From: Chitinophagales bacterium
GTDB lineage: Bacteria; Bacteroidota; Bacteroidia; Chitinophagales; Chitinophagaceae
DNA length: 64,000 nucleotides
Direction of reading: 5' to 3'
Assembly: GCA_017303835.1 (NCBI GenBank)
Contig: JAFLBI010000001.1
Span: forward strand, 2,356,001 to 2,420,000
The notes below the pieces were generated by a model. The model searched no databases. It was given only the letters and a program-made list of their open reading frames with translations, and was not told the DNA's origin. The position numbers were made by a program, and so were the translations under genes. Every line of letters starts with the position of its first letter. Positions within the stretch are counted from its first letter, which is position 1. Of this stretch, positions 41,427 through 50,408 are shown piece after piece.

Positions 41427-42032
41427 TTACCCGAACTTCTTCAATATTTCCTTTTCTAATAAGAGATCTGCTATGCTGCTACCCTCGTGCAGGCGAAGGA
41501 AATCTGCCTGATCAAAACTGCGGGCGGCTTCCAGAGCTGTCAAATTATTTTGCAGAAACTGCTTTTGCCCCTCACTGATGGTAATAGGTTGATCAGGTAT
41601 CTGTGCAATTCTCTCTATCATGGCAGCACAAACAGAGAATCCGGATACTTGCTGCAGGGTTTCAAAGTATTGCCTGATTTGTTGGAGGCCGGGTCTTTCT
41701 CTGGGAAGGTCAATTCTTTCCGGTCTGATATTGATGAAATGCCAGCCCAATCTCAGGTCGGCTTCATCAGATAGGTTCAAATAAGCCAGGGGTAGCACAT
41801 GTTCAAACTGCCAAAGCTTGCCAAAGTTCTCCCAGTGCATGTCCGCATCAAACTGTGCTTCCAGCCAGGCGCGAATACCCTTGCTATCCAATCCGAAATA
41901 AGGCGCATACTCTGTACTAGGGGATCCTTCCAGTACAAATCGGCGAAAGCCAAGCTGCCACTTCTTTTTTTCTTTCGATAGCAAATCGGCTTCTGTCAGG
42001 TTGGTTTGTGGTGTCCATTGCTTTCTTGCCAT
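41427..42032 (-). CDS. Hypothetical protein with HNH-like region
   Basis: 201 residues from the ATG at 42030-42032 (MARKQWTPQTN). The middle part, KLWQFEHVLPLAYLNLSDEADLRLGWHFINIRPE at about residues 86-120, resembles the HNH-type pattern seen in phage and viral nucleases (His in EHVLPL, then a distant His-x-x-Asn). No zinc-binding Cys pairs are seen. The cytosolic protein has a helical C-terminal half. A nuclease role is a weak inference; the function is unknown. A TACATTTG -7 element lies 3 bp before the ATG. Confidence 0.6.
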   Translation of the reverse strand: MARKQWTPQTNLTEADLLSKEKKKWQLGFRRFVLEGSPSTEYAPYFGLDSKGIRAWLEAQFDADMHWENFGKLWQFEHVLPLAYLNLSDEADLRLGWHFINIRPERIDLPRERPGLQQIRQYFETLQQVSGFSVCAAMIERIAQIPDQPITISEGQKQFLQNNLTALEAARSFDQADFLRLHEGSSIADLLLEKEILKKFG

Positions 42033-42035
42033 AAT

Positions 42036-42043
42036 CAAATGTA
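42036..42043 (-). promoter_or_regulatory. -7 element, leaderless arrangement
   Basis: TACATTTG on the minus strand, an exact TAnnTTTG match, 3 bp upstream of the ATG of the HNH-like gene. Confidence 0.5.
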
Positions 42044-42143
42044 CATGTTCCGGGGTGAAACCGTGATTCGTGGAACAATTCAAGTTTCGATAAAGAATCT
42101 CAGTAAAGCCTCGTTTCTCCTTGAAACTGTGCTACGTGGAACC

Positions 42144-42806
42144 TTATTGTGTGCAAGCAAACTCTTGTACAGCCACCCATTGGTCTTTTTTATTGGCCTT
42201 AGCATAACCAATACCGATGGTAGTGAAGTTGGGGTTCATCAGGGTTTTTCGGTGGCCTAGGCTGGGCAGGTCTTTGTCCAGATATAATAATAGTAGATCC
42301 AAAAGCACATCAGCATGGCCCATACTGATATTCTCCCCTGCACAGTAGCGGATGCCTGCGTTTTTGACCCTTTGCTCAAAGCTTTCTCCATCACGGGCTG
42401 TATGGGTGGGCGCATCCGGGTTTTGTGCATTGTCATTGGCATGGGTGCGCGCTACTTTGATCAGGGTTTCATTGAGTTTGAGAAAAGGCTGGGGTTGTGC
42501 ATTGTACAGGGTCTCCTTCAGGCTATTGGCATAACTACCCTTTAATGATGGATACACCACCAGGAGGGGAACAAACAAACTATCCCACAAGGCTTTGGGA
42601 TTGAGGCGAGCATAGTTGGTCCAATAATAGAGCTCCTGCTCCATTGGGTTCAACTTGGTGTACAGGGGTTGGTCGATAAGTTGTTGTTGCAGCTGTAGGT
42701 CGCGGGTATGCGAGGGTCTGAAAGCCTTATTGGGCAGAATTACCTGAGAGCGTTGTGCATGGGCAAAAGAGACAAGGAAAACAAATACGAGCGTCAGCCA
42801 TTTCAT
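42144..42806 (-). CDS. Secreted CAP/SCP-domain protein
   Basis: 220 residues with a signal peptide (KWLTLVFVFLVSFAHAQ). The CAP domain covers about 60-220: ELYYWTNYARLNPKAL, VARTHANDNAQ, RVKNAGIRYCAGENISMG, LGHRKTLMNPNFTTIGIGYA. The CAP cavity residues (His in RTHAND, Glu in AGEN, His in LGHRK) are present. The function of bacterial CAP proteins is mostly unknown. Coupled by a 4-bp overlap to ybeY upstream. Confidence 0.88.
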   Translation of the reverse strand: MKWLTLVFVFLVSFAHAQRSQVILPNKAFRPSHTRDLQLQQQLIDQPLYTKLNPMEQELYYWTNYARLNPKALWDSLFVPLLVVYPSLKGSYANSLKETLYNAQPQPFLKLNETLIKVARTHANDNAQNPDAPTHTARDGESFEQRVKNAGIRYCAGENISMGHADVLLDLLLLYLDKDLPSLGHRKTLMNPNFTTIGIGYAKANKKDQWVAVQEFACTQ

Positions 42807-43234
42807 GATCGGGTGCGTTTTTGGTATAAACGCAAATACTGGTCCTCTTTTTGTCTCATGAGGGCAATATCTTTTTTGGTCTTGTCTTTATAGCCACACA
42901 AATGCAGTGCACCATGGAAAATCACACGCAGTTGTTCTTCCCGAACGGTAACGCCCAGGGACTTGGCATTGTCCTTTACCCTGTCCAGGCTAATGTAAAT
43001 TTCTCCAGTGATGGGTTCGCCTTTGGCGGATAAGCCGAAGGTGATGATATCGGTGTAATAATCATGCTGGAGGAAATCCCGGTTCATTTGGAGCAGAAAT
43101 TCATCAGAACAAAAGATATAAGCTAATTGGGATAAAGCTTTTTGCTCTTTTTTGAAGAGAAAAGCGATGAAATCCTGGAGTTCGCGCTTGCCGCGGAAAT
43201 GAAATGCTTTATCGGCCTGATGGAAATAGATCAT
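42803..43234 (-). CDS. ybeY: Endoribonuclease YbeY, rRNA maturation factor
   Basis: 143 residues from the ATG at 43232-43234 (MIYFHQADKAF). Zinc-site motif FHGALHLCGYKDKT near residues 105-118. The third His of the usual H-x3-H-x5-H pattern appears replaced by Asp/Lys context, as in other Bacteroidota members I recall. TDIITFGLSAKGEPITGEIYIS is also typical. Acts in 16S rRNA 3' processing and ribosome quality control. The start at 43288 proposed by the longer frame overlaps the feoA promoter and is rejected. Confidence 0.92.
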   Translation of the reverse strand: MIYFHQADKAFHFRGKRELQDFIAFLFKKEQKALSQLAYIFCSDEFLLQMNRDFLQHDYYTDIITFGLSAKGEPITGEIYISLDRVKDNAKSLGVTVREEQLRVIFHGALHLCGYKDKTKKDIALMRQKEDQYLRLYQKRTRS

Positions 43235-43288
43235 GGGTGATGATATAGAGAACTCCAAAATTCGACATAAAAACCGATGTGGCAGCAT

Positions 43289-43296
43289 TACTTTTG
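43289..43296 (+). promoter_or_regulatory. -7 element of the feoA-like gene
   Basis: TACTTTTG, an exact match to TAnnTTTG, 16 bp before the ATG at 43313. No good TTTG partner was seen at 19 bp spacing. Confidence 0.45.
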
Positions 43297-43312
43297 TGCC
43301 ACAAACGGAAAC

Positions 43313-43540
43313 ATGAAAAGGCTCTCAGAAATTGGCGTAGGTAGAAGGGTAAAGATCAGCTCAATAGAAAATGATGATAACCTGATCAAGTTGATGGAAA
43401 TGGGCTGTGTGCCCGGCGAAGTGGTGCAGGTAGAGCAGATTGCTCCGCTTGGTGACCCGATTTCGATTTCCGTTGCCGGCTATAGCCTGAGCCTGCGTAT
43501 CAGCGAAGCGGAGAGTATTCTTGTAGAGGATTTTGTATAA
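43313..43540 (+). CDS. FeoA-domain protein
   Basis: 75 residues from the ATG at 43313. SH3-like FeoA fold: KRLSEIGVGRRVKISSIE, LMEMGCVPGEVVQVEQIAPLGDPISISV, and the LSLRISEAESILVE end. FeoA supports the ferrous iron transporter FeoB at the inner membrane. FeoB is not in the window; a stand-alone feoA is common but its partner must be elsewhere. It precedes nadD by 23 bp on the same strand. Confidence 0.9.
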   Translation: MKRLSEIGVGRRVKISSIENDDNLIKLMEMGCVPGEVVQVEQIAPLGDPISISVAGYSLSLRISEAESILVEDFV

Positions 43541-43563
43541 TTAATTGATTATCAATCTATTAA

Positions 43564-44130
43564 ATGAAAATTGGCCTGTATTTCGGTTCTTTTAACCCCA
43601 TTCACACGGGCCATTTAATCATTGCGGCACATGTAGCCAACCATACAGATGTGCAACAGGTTTGGCTGGTGGTGTCTCCTCAAAATCCGCTGAAGCAGGG
43701 CGGACTCCTCAACGAATATGATCGCTTGCACTTGGTGCAATTGGGAATTGAAGAAGATCCGCAACTGCGTGCGAGCGATGCAGAATTCAAACTGCCCCGC
43801 CCCTCTTATACCATCGATACACTCACTTATTTACAAGAGAAATATCCGCAGCATGAATTTGCGGTGATCATGGGTGGCGATAGTTTTCAGAACATCCATC
43901 GCTGGAAAAATTACCAAGCACTGTTGCGCGACTATCCTATTTATATATACAACAGACCCGGCTTCGCGATTACAGAAACACATGGTGCACGTATCACCAT
44001 TTTAGATGCGCCGCTTTTGGAAATTTCTGCAACACAAATTCGCGACTATATCAAAGCGGGTAAAAGTATTCGCTACCTCGTGCCGGATAAAGTGCGCGAG
44101 GAAATTGAGCGAAGTCATTATTATCGTTGA
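43564..44130 (+). CDS. nadD: Nicotinate-nucleotide adenylyltransferase
   Basis: 188 residues. Nucleotidyltransferase motifs: GLYFGSFNPIHTGHLIIA at residues 4-21 (GSFNPIHTGH) and the C-terminal LEISATQIRDYIKAGKSIRYLVPDKV with the ISATxIR motif. SPQNPLK and MGGDSFQNIHRWKNY are also typical. Converts nicotinate mononucleotide to deamido-NAD, a step that both the de novo (nadA) and salvage routes need. It follows feoA closely. Confidence 0.95.
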   Translation: MKIGLYFGSFNPIHTGHLIIAAHVANHTDVQQVWLVVSPQNPLKQGGLLNEYDRLHLVQLGIEEDPQLRASDAEFKLPRPSYTIDTLTYLQEKYPQHEFAVIMGGDSFQNIHRWKNYQALLRDYPIYIYNRPGFAITETHGARITILDAPLLEISATQIRDYIKAGKSIRYLVPDKVREEIERSHYYR

Positions 44131-44134
44131 TGCA

Positions 44135-44608
44135 TCAGGCTTTCAGCGCATCCCATGCAGCAATGATTTCTGCAGCATGCTCCTTACTCTTTGGTTTGTG
44201 AAAGATTTTTCGAATCACGCCCTTCTCATCAATCACAAATGTGGTGCGCAACAAACCCATGTATTTGCGACCATATAGTTGCTTCTCGCCCCACACACCG
44301 TATTGCTCAATAATCTTGCGTTCTGGATCTGCCAACAAGACAAATGGCAGTTGATGTTTGTCTTCAAATTTTTTGTGCTTGGCCACATCGTCCGGACTAA
44401 CGCCCACAACTTCAAAACCGTGCTTGCGTAAGAGCGCATGATTGTCGCGCAAATTGCAAGCTTGCACTGTGCAAGTAGGTGTGCCATCTTCAGGATAGAA
44501 ATAGAGTACCACTTTCTTACCTTTCCAATCAGCCAGTTTGTGCTTCTTGCCGTTCTGGTCAACACCGGTAAACGCCGGTGCTTTTTGTCCTTCAGTTAGA
44601 TGTGTCAT
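44135..44608 (-). CDS. bcp: Thiol peroxidase, Bcp/PrxQ type
   Basis: 157 residues. Peroxiredoxin with peroxidatic Cys in EDGTPTCTVQACNLRDNH near residues 44-51. The second Cys five residues later is the resolving Cys of the PrxQ subtype. VGVSPDDVAKHKKFEDKHQLPFVLLADPE and the WGEKQLYGRKYMGLLRTTFVID part are standard. Reduces hydroperoxides using thioredoxin. Convergent with nadD with a 4-bp gap. Confidence 0.95.
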   Translation of the reverse strand: MTHLTEGQKAPAFTGVDQNGKKHKLADWKGKKVVLYFYPEDGTPTCTVQACNLRDNHALLRKHGFEVVGVSPDDVAKHKKFEDKHQLPFVLLADPERKIIEQYGVWGEKQLYGRKYMGLLRTTFVIDEKGVIRKIFHKPKSKEHAAEIIAAWDALKA

Positions 44609-44695
44609 ACAAAGCCTTTACGCAATAACTCCGGCGGGGCGCCATTGTTCGTGCAAAAAGACAAAAAATTAAAACACCATCTTGTGCGATAGCAG

Positions 44696-44703
44696 TACAT
44701 TTG
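44696..44703 (+). promoter_or_regulatory. -7 element of the carB half-gene
   Basis: TACATTTG, exact TAnnTTTG, 17 bp before the ATG at 44721. Confidence 0.45.
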
Positions 44704-44720
44704 CACAATTTGTTTTTACC

Positions 44721-46367
44721 ATGCCCAAAGACCCTTCCATTAAATCGGTATTGATCGTTGGTTCAGGACCCATCATTATTGGCCAGGCTTGTGAGTTCGA
44801 TTACTCTGGCTCCCAAGCTGCACGCAGTTTGCGTGAAGAAGGCATTGAAGTGATCCTGATCAACAGCAATCCGGCAACCATCATGACAGACCCGATGATG
44901 GCCGACAAGGTTTACTTGTTGCCATTAACGGTGGAGAGCATTGAAAAAATTCTGCAGGAAAATCAGATTGATGCGGTGCTGCCTACCATGGGCGGACAAA
45001 CAGCATTGAACCTGTGTAAAGAAGCAGATGAGCTCGGTATCTGGAAACAGTACAATTGCCGCATGATTGGTGTGGATGTGGCCGCTATTGATACAGCTGA
45101 AGACCGCGAACAGTTTCGCCAGTTGATGGTGAAGATTGGTGTAAAGGTTGCACCAAGTAGAGTTGCCAATAGTTTTCTGGAAGGTAAAGAGTTTGCACAG
45201 GAAATCGGTTTTCCATTGGTGATTCGTCCATCATTTACCTTGGGTGGAACAGGTGGTGGTTTCGTGCATAGCAAAGAAGATTTGGATGCAGCATTGCAAC
45301 GTGGTTTGGAAGCATCGCCTATTCACGAAGTGCTGGTGGAAAAAGCCGTATTGGGTTGGAAAGAATATGAATTGGAATTGCTGCGCGATAAGAATGATAA
45401 TGTGGTCATCATCTGTACGGTTGAAAACCTGGATCCGATGGGTGTGCACACAGGTGATTCTATTACTGTGGCGCCCGCGATGACATTAAGTGATACGGCA
45501 TTTCAGGACATGCGTAACCAGGCGATGTTGATGATGCGCAGTCTCGGCAATTTTGCCGGTGGTTGTAATGTGCAGTTTGCATTGAATCCTGCAAACGAAG
45601 AAATTATTGCTGTTGAAATTAATCCGCGCGTGAGTCGTTCTTCTGCATTGGCATCCAAAGCAACGGGATATCCTATTGCCAAGATTGCTGCGAAGTTGGC
45701 GATTGGTTATTCATTGGATGAATTGAAAAACCAAATCACACAAACTACTTCTGCTTACTTTGAACCAACACTGGATTATGTGATTGTAAAAGTGCCACGT
45801 TGGAACTTCGATAAGTTCAAGGGCGCGAACGATACACTAGGCTTGCAAATGAAGAGCGTGGGTGAGGTGATGGCCATTGGCCGCAGCTTTACAGAAGCGA
45901 TTCAGAAAGCTTGTCAGAGTTTAGAAAATGAAGCGGTTGGTTTGGGTTATTACGGTAAGAGCCTGATGAAGAGTGAGGAGATTGTAGAGTATATCAAGAC
46001 GCCAAAATGGGATCGCATCTTCCGTATTAAGGATGCTTTGATGCAGGGCACAACAGTGAAGACCATTGCACAAGCAACCGGTATTGATCGTTGGTTCTTG
46101 TACCAAATTCAAGAGATCTGCAATATTGAAAAGCAACTGGCAGAACAAAGTCTGGAGAGCATTTCAGAAGACTTGTTGAAGACGGCGAAAAAGAACGGCT
46201 TCAGTGATGAGCAGATTGCACGTATTCTGAATGGCAACGCCACAGAAGAACAGGTATATGAAAAGCGCAAGGCCTTGGGTATTACCCGTGTGTACAAAAT
46301 GGTAGACACTTGCGCGGCAGAGTTTGAAGCAAAGACGCCTTATTTCTATAGCACGTTTGAAGGATAA
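44721..46367 (+). CDS. carB: Carbamoyl-phosphate synthase large subunit, N-terminal half only
   Basis: 548 residues from the ATG at 44721. It matches the first synthetase half of CarB: VLIVGSGPIIIGQACEFDYSGSQA, INSNPATIMTDP, PTMGGQTALNL, VIRPSFTLGGTGGGF, AVEINPRVSRSSALASKATGYPIA, and the oligomerisation region to CAAEFEAKTPYFYSTFE. The full E. coli subunit is about 1070 residues. Here a stop occurs at the junction where the second ATP-grasp half would begin, and a perfect terminator follows, so the gene is a split carB rather than a sequencing break. The C-terminal half and carA are not in the window. Confidence 0.9.
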   Translation: MPKDPSIKSVLIVGSGPIIIGQACEFDYSGSQAARSLREEGIEVILINSNPATIMTDPMMADKVYLLPLTVESIEKILQENQIDAVLPTMGGQTALNLCKEADELGIWKQYNCRMIGVDVAAIDTAEDREQFRQLMVKIGVKVAPSRVANSFLEGKEFAQEIGFPLVIRPSFTLGGTGGGFVHSKEDLDAALQRGLEASPIHEVLVEKAVLGWKEYELELLRDKNDNVVIICTVENLDPMGVHTGDSITVAPAMTLSDTAFQDMRNQAMLMMRSLGNFAGGCNVQFALNPANEEIIAVEINPRVSRSSALASKATGYPIAKIAAKLAIGYSLDELKNQITQTTSAYFEPTLDYVIVKVPRWNFDKFKGANDTLGLQMKSVGEVMAIGRSFTEAIQKACQSLENEAVGLGYYGKSLMKSEEIVEYIKTPKWDRIFRIKDALMQGTTVKTIAQATGIDRWFLYQIQEICNIEKQLAEQSLESISEDLLKTAKKNGFSDEQIARILNGNATEEQVYEKRKALGITRVYKMVDTCAAEFEAKTPYFYSTFEG

Positions 46368-46386
46368 TCAATTCAGACGCAGAAAG

Positions 46387-46423
46387 AAAATCGCCTTGTT
46401 GTAAAAGACAAGGCGATTTTTTT
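46387..46423 (+). terminator. Rho-independent terminator of carB half-gene
   Basis: AAAATCGCCTTG (46387-46398), 10-bp loop, CAAGGCGATTTT (46409-46420), a perfect 12-bp stem, followed by T. Confidence 0.9.
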
Positions 46424-46487
46424 ATAGGACTTTAAGTCAGGAGCAAAGGTTCTGCACAGTAACTTTAGCGGAATAAATTGCCCCCAC

Positions 46488-49331
46488 ATGAGAAAAGGAT
46501 TTGGCCGGCTCCTGCTATTGGCCCTGCTTGCCCTTGGTTTCCATCAAGTAAATGCCCAAACAACGGGCACTATCGGTTTTCAAGGTGTTGCTTTAGATAG
46601 TCTGAACAAGTACATCAGCAATAAACCTATTGCGATTAAATTGTCTATTCTAGATAGCGCAGCTACAACGATCTATCAAGAAACCCATTCGCTAACAACA
46701 GATCTTTTTGGTCAGTTTAGTTTGGGTATTGGATCAGGAACTGTCGTGAGCGGTCAGTATACAACACTCAATTGGGCGGATAAGAAAATGAGCCTGCGTG
46801 TGGAAATGGATGCAAACGCAACTGGGAGTTTCAAGTTGATATCAACGCAACCATTTGGTTTTGTGCCTTATGCTAAGTATGCTGATCAAACCAGTGGTTT
46901 AAGAATCATGTACGATTCTACAGGTGTATTCCCTCTGGGATTGTCAGTTGGTGTTAACCTGCTATCATCGCCAACAAAGAAAAGAGGCAATGATAATTTG
47001 GCATTTGGCTGGCGCGTCTTAGATTCCTTAACAACAGGTAGTGGCAATATTGCTATTGGTAGCGGATCTCAAATCAGTAATAGAACCGGATCGATCAATA
47101 CTGCTGTTGGTTTTGGCTCAATGTCTAAAAACAATTCGGGTTACTACAATGTGGCTGTAGGTAATAGCACGCTGTCTGGTAACATTACTGCTATTCAGAA
47201 TAATGCGTTTGGTGTATTTGCGCTAAACAAAACAGATTCATGCTGTAATAATGCTTTTGGATTTAATGCACTGCTAGAGAACACAAAGGGAACGCGTAAT
47301 TCAGCTTTTGGCAATTTCACCATGCGCGATAACACAACAGGAAGTTATAACTCGGCATTCGGCAGAAATGCGTTGATGGGAAATATTACCGGAAGCGATA
47401 ATACAGCGGTGGGTAACAGAACACTAGTAAGTAATACAACCGGTTCTCAAAATATTGGTGTTGGTAGTTATGCGGGAGGTAGATTGCAAACAGGTAACAA
47501 TAACGTCTTTATTGGTTATGGCGCCGCCAATAATAGCGCCTTTACAAATCTCAGCAATCGGCTGATTATTCATAGCGGCGATTCTGCAACAACCAATCCG
47601 CTGATTTATGGAGAGTTCGATAATAGGAAAATTAAAATCAATGGTGATTTAGAAATAACTGGAGTTTTTGCAAATGGATTAATCAAGGTTCAAACCAATA
47701 ATATTTTTTCTTCTGAAAGCTTTGCCAGGCAGAATGTAACTGCGGTTAACAATAATGGATATGGTAGTGAAGCCTTACACAATATCGCTTCAGGTAATGA
47801 TAACGTGGCTGTTGGTTTCAGATCTGCTAAAGAAATGCGTACGGGAGCAGCCAACGTAGCCGTGGGTACTTTCTCATTAGAGAAAGCAAAAACAACCAGC
47901 GGTAGTGTGGCCATTGGTCAGGCTGCTATGCAGTATGATTCAGTTACTAATGGTAACGTAGCGGTGGGTAATTATGCTTTGAGTGTAAATAACAGCAATG
48001 GTCAGGTTGCTGTTGGTAACAATGCTTTGCGTAACAATACATCTGGTGTCAGCAATACTGCGCTGGGCTATAATGTTATGCAAAACAACACGAGTGGCGC
48101 ATACAATACTGCAGTAGGTGCTTATGTGATGAACGATCACACTACCGGAAGCGGCAACACTGTTGTTGGTCATTTTGCGATGCACAAGAGTACCACCGGT
48201 GGACAGAATGCGGCACTGGGTGTTGATGCATTACGCAATAGCACCACTGCTTCTGGTAACACGGCGCTGGGTGCGTCTGCATTAAGAAGTAATACAACGG
48301 GCGGAAGCAATGTGGCCGTTGGTCAGGGCGCAATGGAACTCAGTACAACAGCGGTTAACTTAACTGCTGTGGGTTGGATGGCATTAAGGAATAACACAAC
48401 TGGCACCGAAAACACAGCTGTTGGTTCAGAAGCGCTGCAAAACAACACAACCGGTTGGTGGAATATTGCCGTAGGTACAAATGCATTAGGGTCTGTTACC
48501 ACAGGTAATGAAAACACTGCGGTGGGTAGAAGAACCATGAATAATTTGCAAACGGGCACTTTCAATACGGCTATGGGTCAGGCTGCTTTATATGGAAACA
48601 TCTCAGGCAGTGATAATACAGCAATGGGGCGTGTTGCATTAAATAAGGTAACCAGAAGCTTCAATACGGGTATTGGTTCTGCAGCAATGAATAATATTAC
48701 GACAGGCCAATTCAACACTGGATTAGGTGAGGCTGTTATGCAAACCAATGTTACCGGTGATAACAACACAGCACTTGGCGCAAGAGCTGATCTAACAGCA
48801 GATGGCATTTCTAATGCAACAGTTATTGGATACAATGCAAGGGTTGCCGCATCCAATACTGTAGCCATTGGTAATTCAAATGTTACCAAGTGGGTTTTTG
48901 GCATTAGCAATACAACAGATAATGGCTATGCTTTGCAAGTGGGCAGTTCCACCAGCAATGGTAATGGTGCTTATCTGACAACAGGTGGTGTTTGGACCAA
49001 CGCTTCCAGCAGATTCTTCAAGGAGAATTTTCAGCCTATTGATGATCAGGAAGTATTAGAAAAGCTCAGCAATTTGTCCATCACCAAGTGGAATTATAAG
49101 GGTACTGATGAACTACATGTTGGTCCGGTTGCAGAGGATTTTAAACAAGCATTTGGTCTTGGCGTAAAAGGTGATGCAGCACACATCAGTACAATTGATG
49201 CTTCTGGAATTGCGCTGAAGGCAGCGCAGGCCCTACAGAAAAAACTGGATGAAAAAGAGGCAAAAATTGACCAGTTAGAAAAACGCCTCAAACAACTAGA
49301 AGATAAGCTCAATACACTACTGAAAAACTAA
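46488..49331 (+). CDS. Large surface protein with YadA-like head repeats and C-terminal S74 chaperone domain
   Basis: 947 residues with a signal peptide (LLLLALLALGFHQVNAQ). The N-terminal part to about 150 is non-repetitive. From about 170 to 800 runs a long array of 14-16 residue head repeats of the type N-x-A-V-G-x-x-A-L-x-N-T-T-G, interrupted near 360-420. The C-terminus from 839 is a Peptidase S74/intramolecular chaperone domain (ASSRFFKENFQPI, VGPVAEDFKQAF, STIDASGIALKAAQAL) ending in a coiled coil. In phage tailspikes S74 trimerises the fibre and cuts itself off at a Ser (likely in the ASSRF segment). It is probably a trimeric adhesin-like fibre. Confidence 0.85.
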   Translation: MRKGFGRLLLLALLALGFHQVNAQTTGTIGFQGVALDSLNKYISNKPIAIKLSILDSAATTIYQETHSLTTDLFGQFSLGIGSGTVVSGQYTTLNWADKKMSLRVEMDANATGSFKLISTQPFGFVPYAKYADQTSGLRIMYDSTGVFPLGLSVGVNLLSSPTKKRGNDNLAFGWRVLDSLTTGSGNIAIGSGSQISNRTGSINTAVGFGSMSKNNSGYYNVAVGNSTLSGNITAIQNNAFGVFALNKTDSCCNNAFGFNALLENTKGTRNSAFGNFTMRDNTTGSYNSAFGRNALMGNITGSDNTAVGNRTLVSNTTGSQNIGVGSYAGGRLQTGNNNVFIGYGAANNSAFTNLSNRLIIHSGDSATTNPLIYGEFDNRKIKINGDLEITGVFANGLIKVQTNNIFSSESFARQNVTAVNNNGYGSEALHNIASGNDNVAVGFRSAKEMRTGAANVAVGTFSLEKAKTTSGSVAIGQAAMQYDSVTNGNVAVGNYALSVNNSNGQVAVGNNALRNNTSGVSNTALGYNVMQNNTSGAYNTAVGAYVMNDHTTGSGNTVVGHFAMHKSTTGGQNAALGVDALRNSTTASGNTALGASALRSNTTGGSNVAVGQGAMELSTTAVNLTAVGWMALRNNTTGTENTAVGSEALQNNTTGWWNIAVGTNALGSVTTGNENTAVGRRTMNNLQTGTFNTAMGQAALYGNISGSDNTAMGRVALNKVTRSFNTGIGSAAMNNITTGQFNTGLGEAVMQTNVTGDNNTALGARADLTADGISNATVIGYNARVAASNTVAIGNSNVTKWVFGISNTTDNGYALQVGSSTSNGNGAYLTTGGVWTNASSRFFKENFQPIDDQEVLEKLSNLSITKWNYKGTDELHVGPVAEDFKQAFGLGVKGDAAHISTIDASGIALKAAQALQKKLDEKEAKIDQLEKRLKQLEDKLNTLLKN
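47030..48880 (+). repeat. Coding tandem repeats (YadA-head type)
   Basis: Degenerate 42-48-bp coding units rich in AACACNGCNGTNGG and AATACAAC patterns encode the head repeats of the protein at 46488-49331. They vary too much in sequence to be a DNA-level repeat such as CRISPR. Confidence 0.75.
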
Positions 49332-49340
49332 GTATAAATA

Positions 49341-49365
49341 ACCCCGGATTATCCGGGGTTTTTCT
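49341..49365 (+). terminator. Rho-independent terminator
   Basis: ACCCCGG, loop ATTAT, CCGGGGT (49341-49359), then TTTTT. 9 bp after the stop of the head-repeat protein. Confidence 0.85.
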
Positions 49366-49421
49366 TTTCGCAAAATTGTATCTTAGGGAGCAAGCTACCC
49401 CGAACAACCAAAACAAAGACA

Positions 49422-50402
49422 ATGAAAAAAGCCTTCAAAGTGCTAGGCTATCTCCTGCTTGGCATTATCGTACTGCTTGCTGCTGCTTTAACTTATGTAA
49501 AATTGGCTCTACCCAATGTGGGTGAAGCACCACAACTAACCGTACAAGCCACGCCTGAAAAAATTGCCAGGGGCGAGTACCTCGCCAATCACGTAACAGT
49601 TTGCATGGACTGTCATTCCAAGCGAGATTGGACAAAGTTTTCCGGTCCGGTTACACCAGGAACTTTAGGTATGGGTGGCGATCGCTTCGACGAATCCGTT
49701 GGCATGCCCGGTGTTTTTTATGCAAAGAATGTTACGCCCGCCGGCATCAATCGCTATAGTGATGGTGAATTGTTTCGCTTGATCACCACAGGTGTTACCA
49801 AAGAAGGTCGGGCCATGTTTCCTTTGATGCCCTATCCTTATTATGGCAAAATGGATGCGGAAGATGTGGAAGCTATTATTGCGTATTTGAGATCTATTCC
49901 CTCTATAAAAAATGATGTGCCCGATTCCAAGCCAAGCTTCCCGATGAACTTCATCATCAATACCATTCCGCAAAAAGCTACGCTTAGCAAGCGTCCTGAT
50001 ACAACAGATATACTTGCATACGGTGGTTATCTCACCAATGCTGCGGGTTGTGTGGAATGTCATACCCCCGTTGAGCAGGGTAGAATCATTTCGGAAAAAT
50101 CTTTCGGAGGCGGAAGGGTCTTTTTGTTTCCTGATGGATCTGAACTGCGTTCATCTAATATTAGTCCACACAAAACTGGCATCGGCAGCTGGACCGAAGC
50201 CATGTTTGTACAACGATTCAAAGCATATGCTGATTCAAACTATACGCCACCTGCGGTAAAGCAAGGCGAGTTCAACAGCATCATGCCCTGGACTATGTAT
50301 GCGGGTATGAAAGAATCAGATCTGAAAGCGATTTATTCCTACTTGAAAACAGTACAGCCACAAGAGAACATGGTGGAGAAATTTGTTGTTGCCAAAAAAT
50401 AG
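49422..50402 (+). CDS. Dihaem c-type cytochrome
   Basis: 326 residues. An N-terminal membrane anchor (VLGYLLLGIIVLLAAALTYV) is followed by two cytochrome c domains with haem motifs CMDCH (near residue 62) and CVECH (near 212). Met axial ligand candidates lie in PLMPYPYYGKM and IMPWTMYAGM. These anchored cytochromes resemble the subunits that serve membrane-bound alcohol/aldehyde or gluconate-type dehydrogenases, but no dehydrogenase is adjacent, so the electron donor is unknown. Convergent with the next gene (6-bp gap). Confidence 0.88.
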   Translation: MKKAFKVLGYLLLGIIVLLAAALTYVKLALPNVGEAPQLTVQATPEKIARGEYLANHVTVCMDCHSKRDWTKFSGPVTPGTLGMGGDRFDESVGMPGVFYAKNVTPAGINRYSDGELFRLITTGVTKEGRAMFPLMPYPYYGKMDAEDVEAIIAYLRSIPSIKNDVPDSKPSFPMNFIINTIPQKATLSKRPDTTDILAYGGYLTNAAGCVECHTPVEQGRIISEKSFGGGRVFLFPDGSELRSSNISPHKTGIGSWTEAMFVQRFKAYADSNYTPPAVKQGEFNSIMPWTMYAGMKESDLKAIYSYLKTVQPQENMVEKFVVAKK

Positions 50403-50408
50403 ACAAAA

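Noticed and set aside
47030..48880. Tandem repeats considered as CRISPR or satellite
   Set aside because: They are in frame inside one long gene, degenerate at DNA level and encode known head repeats.
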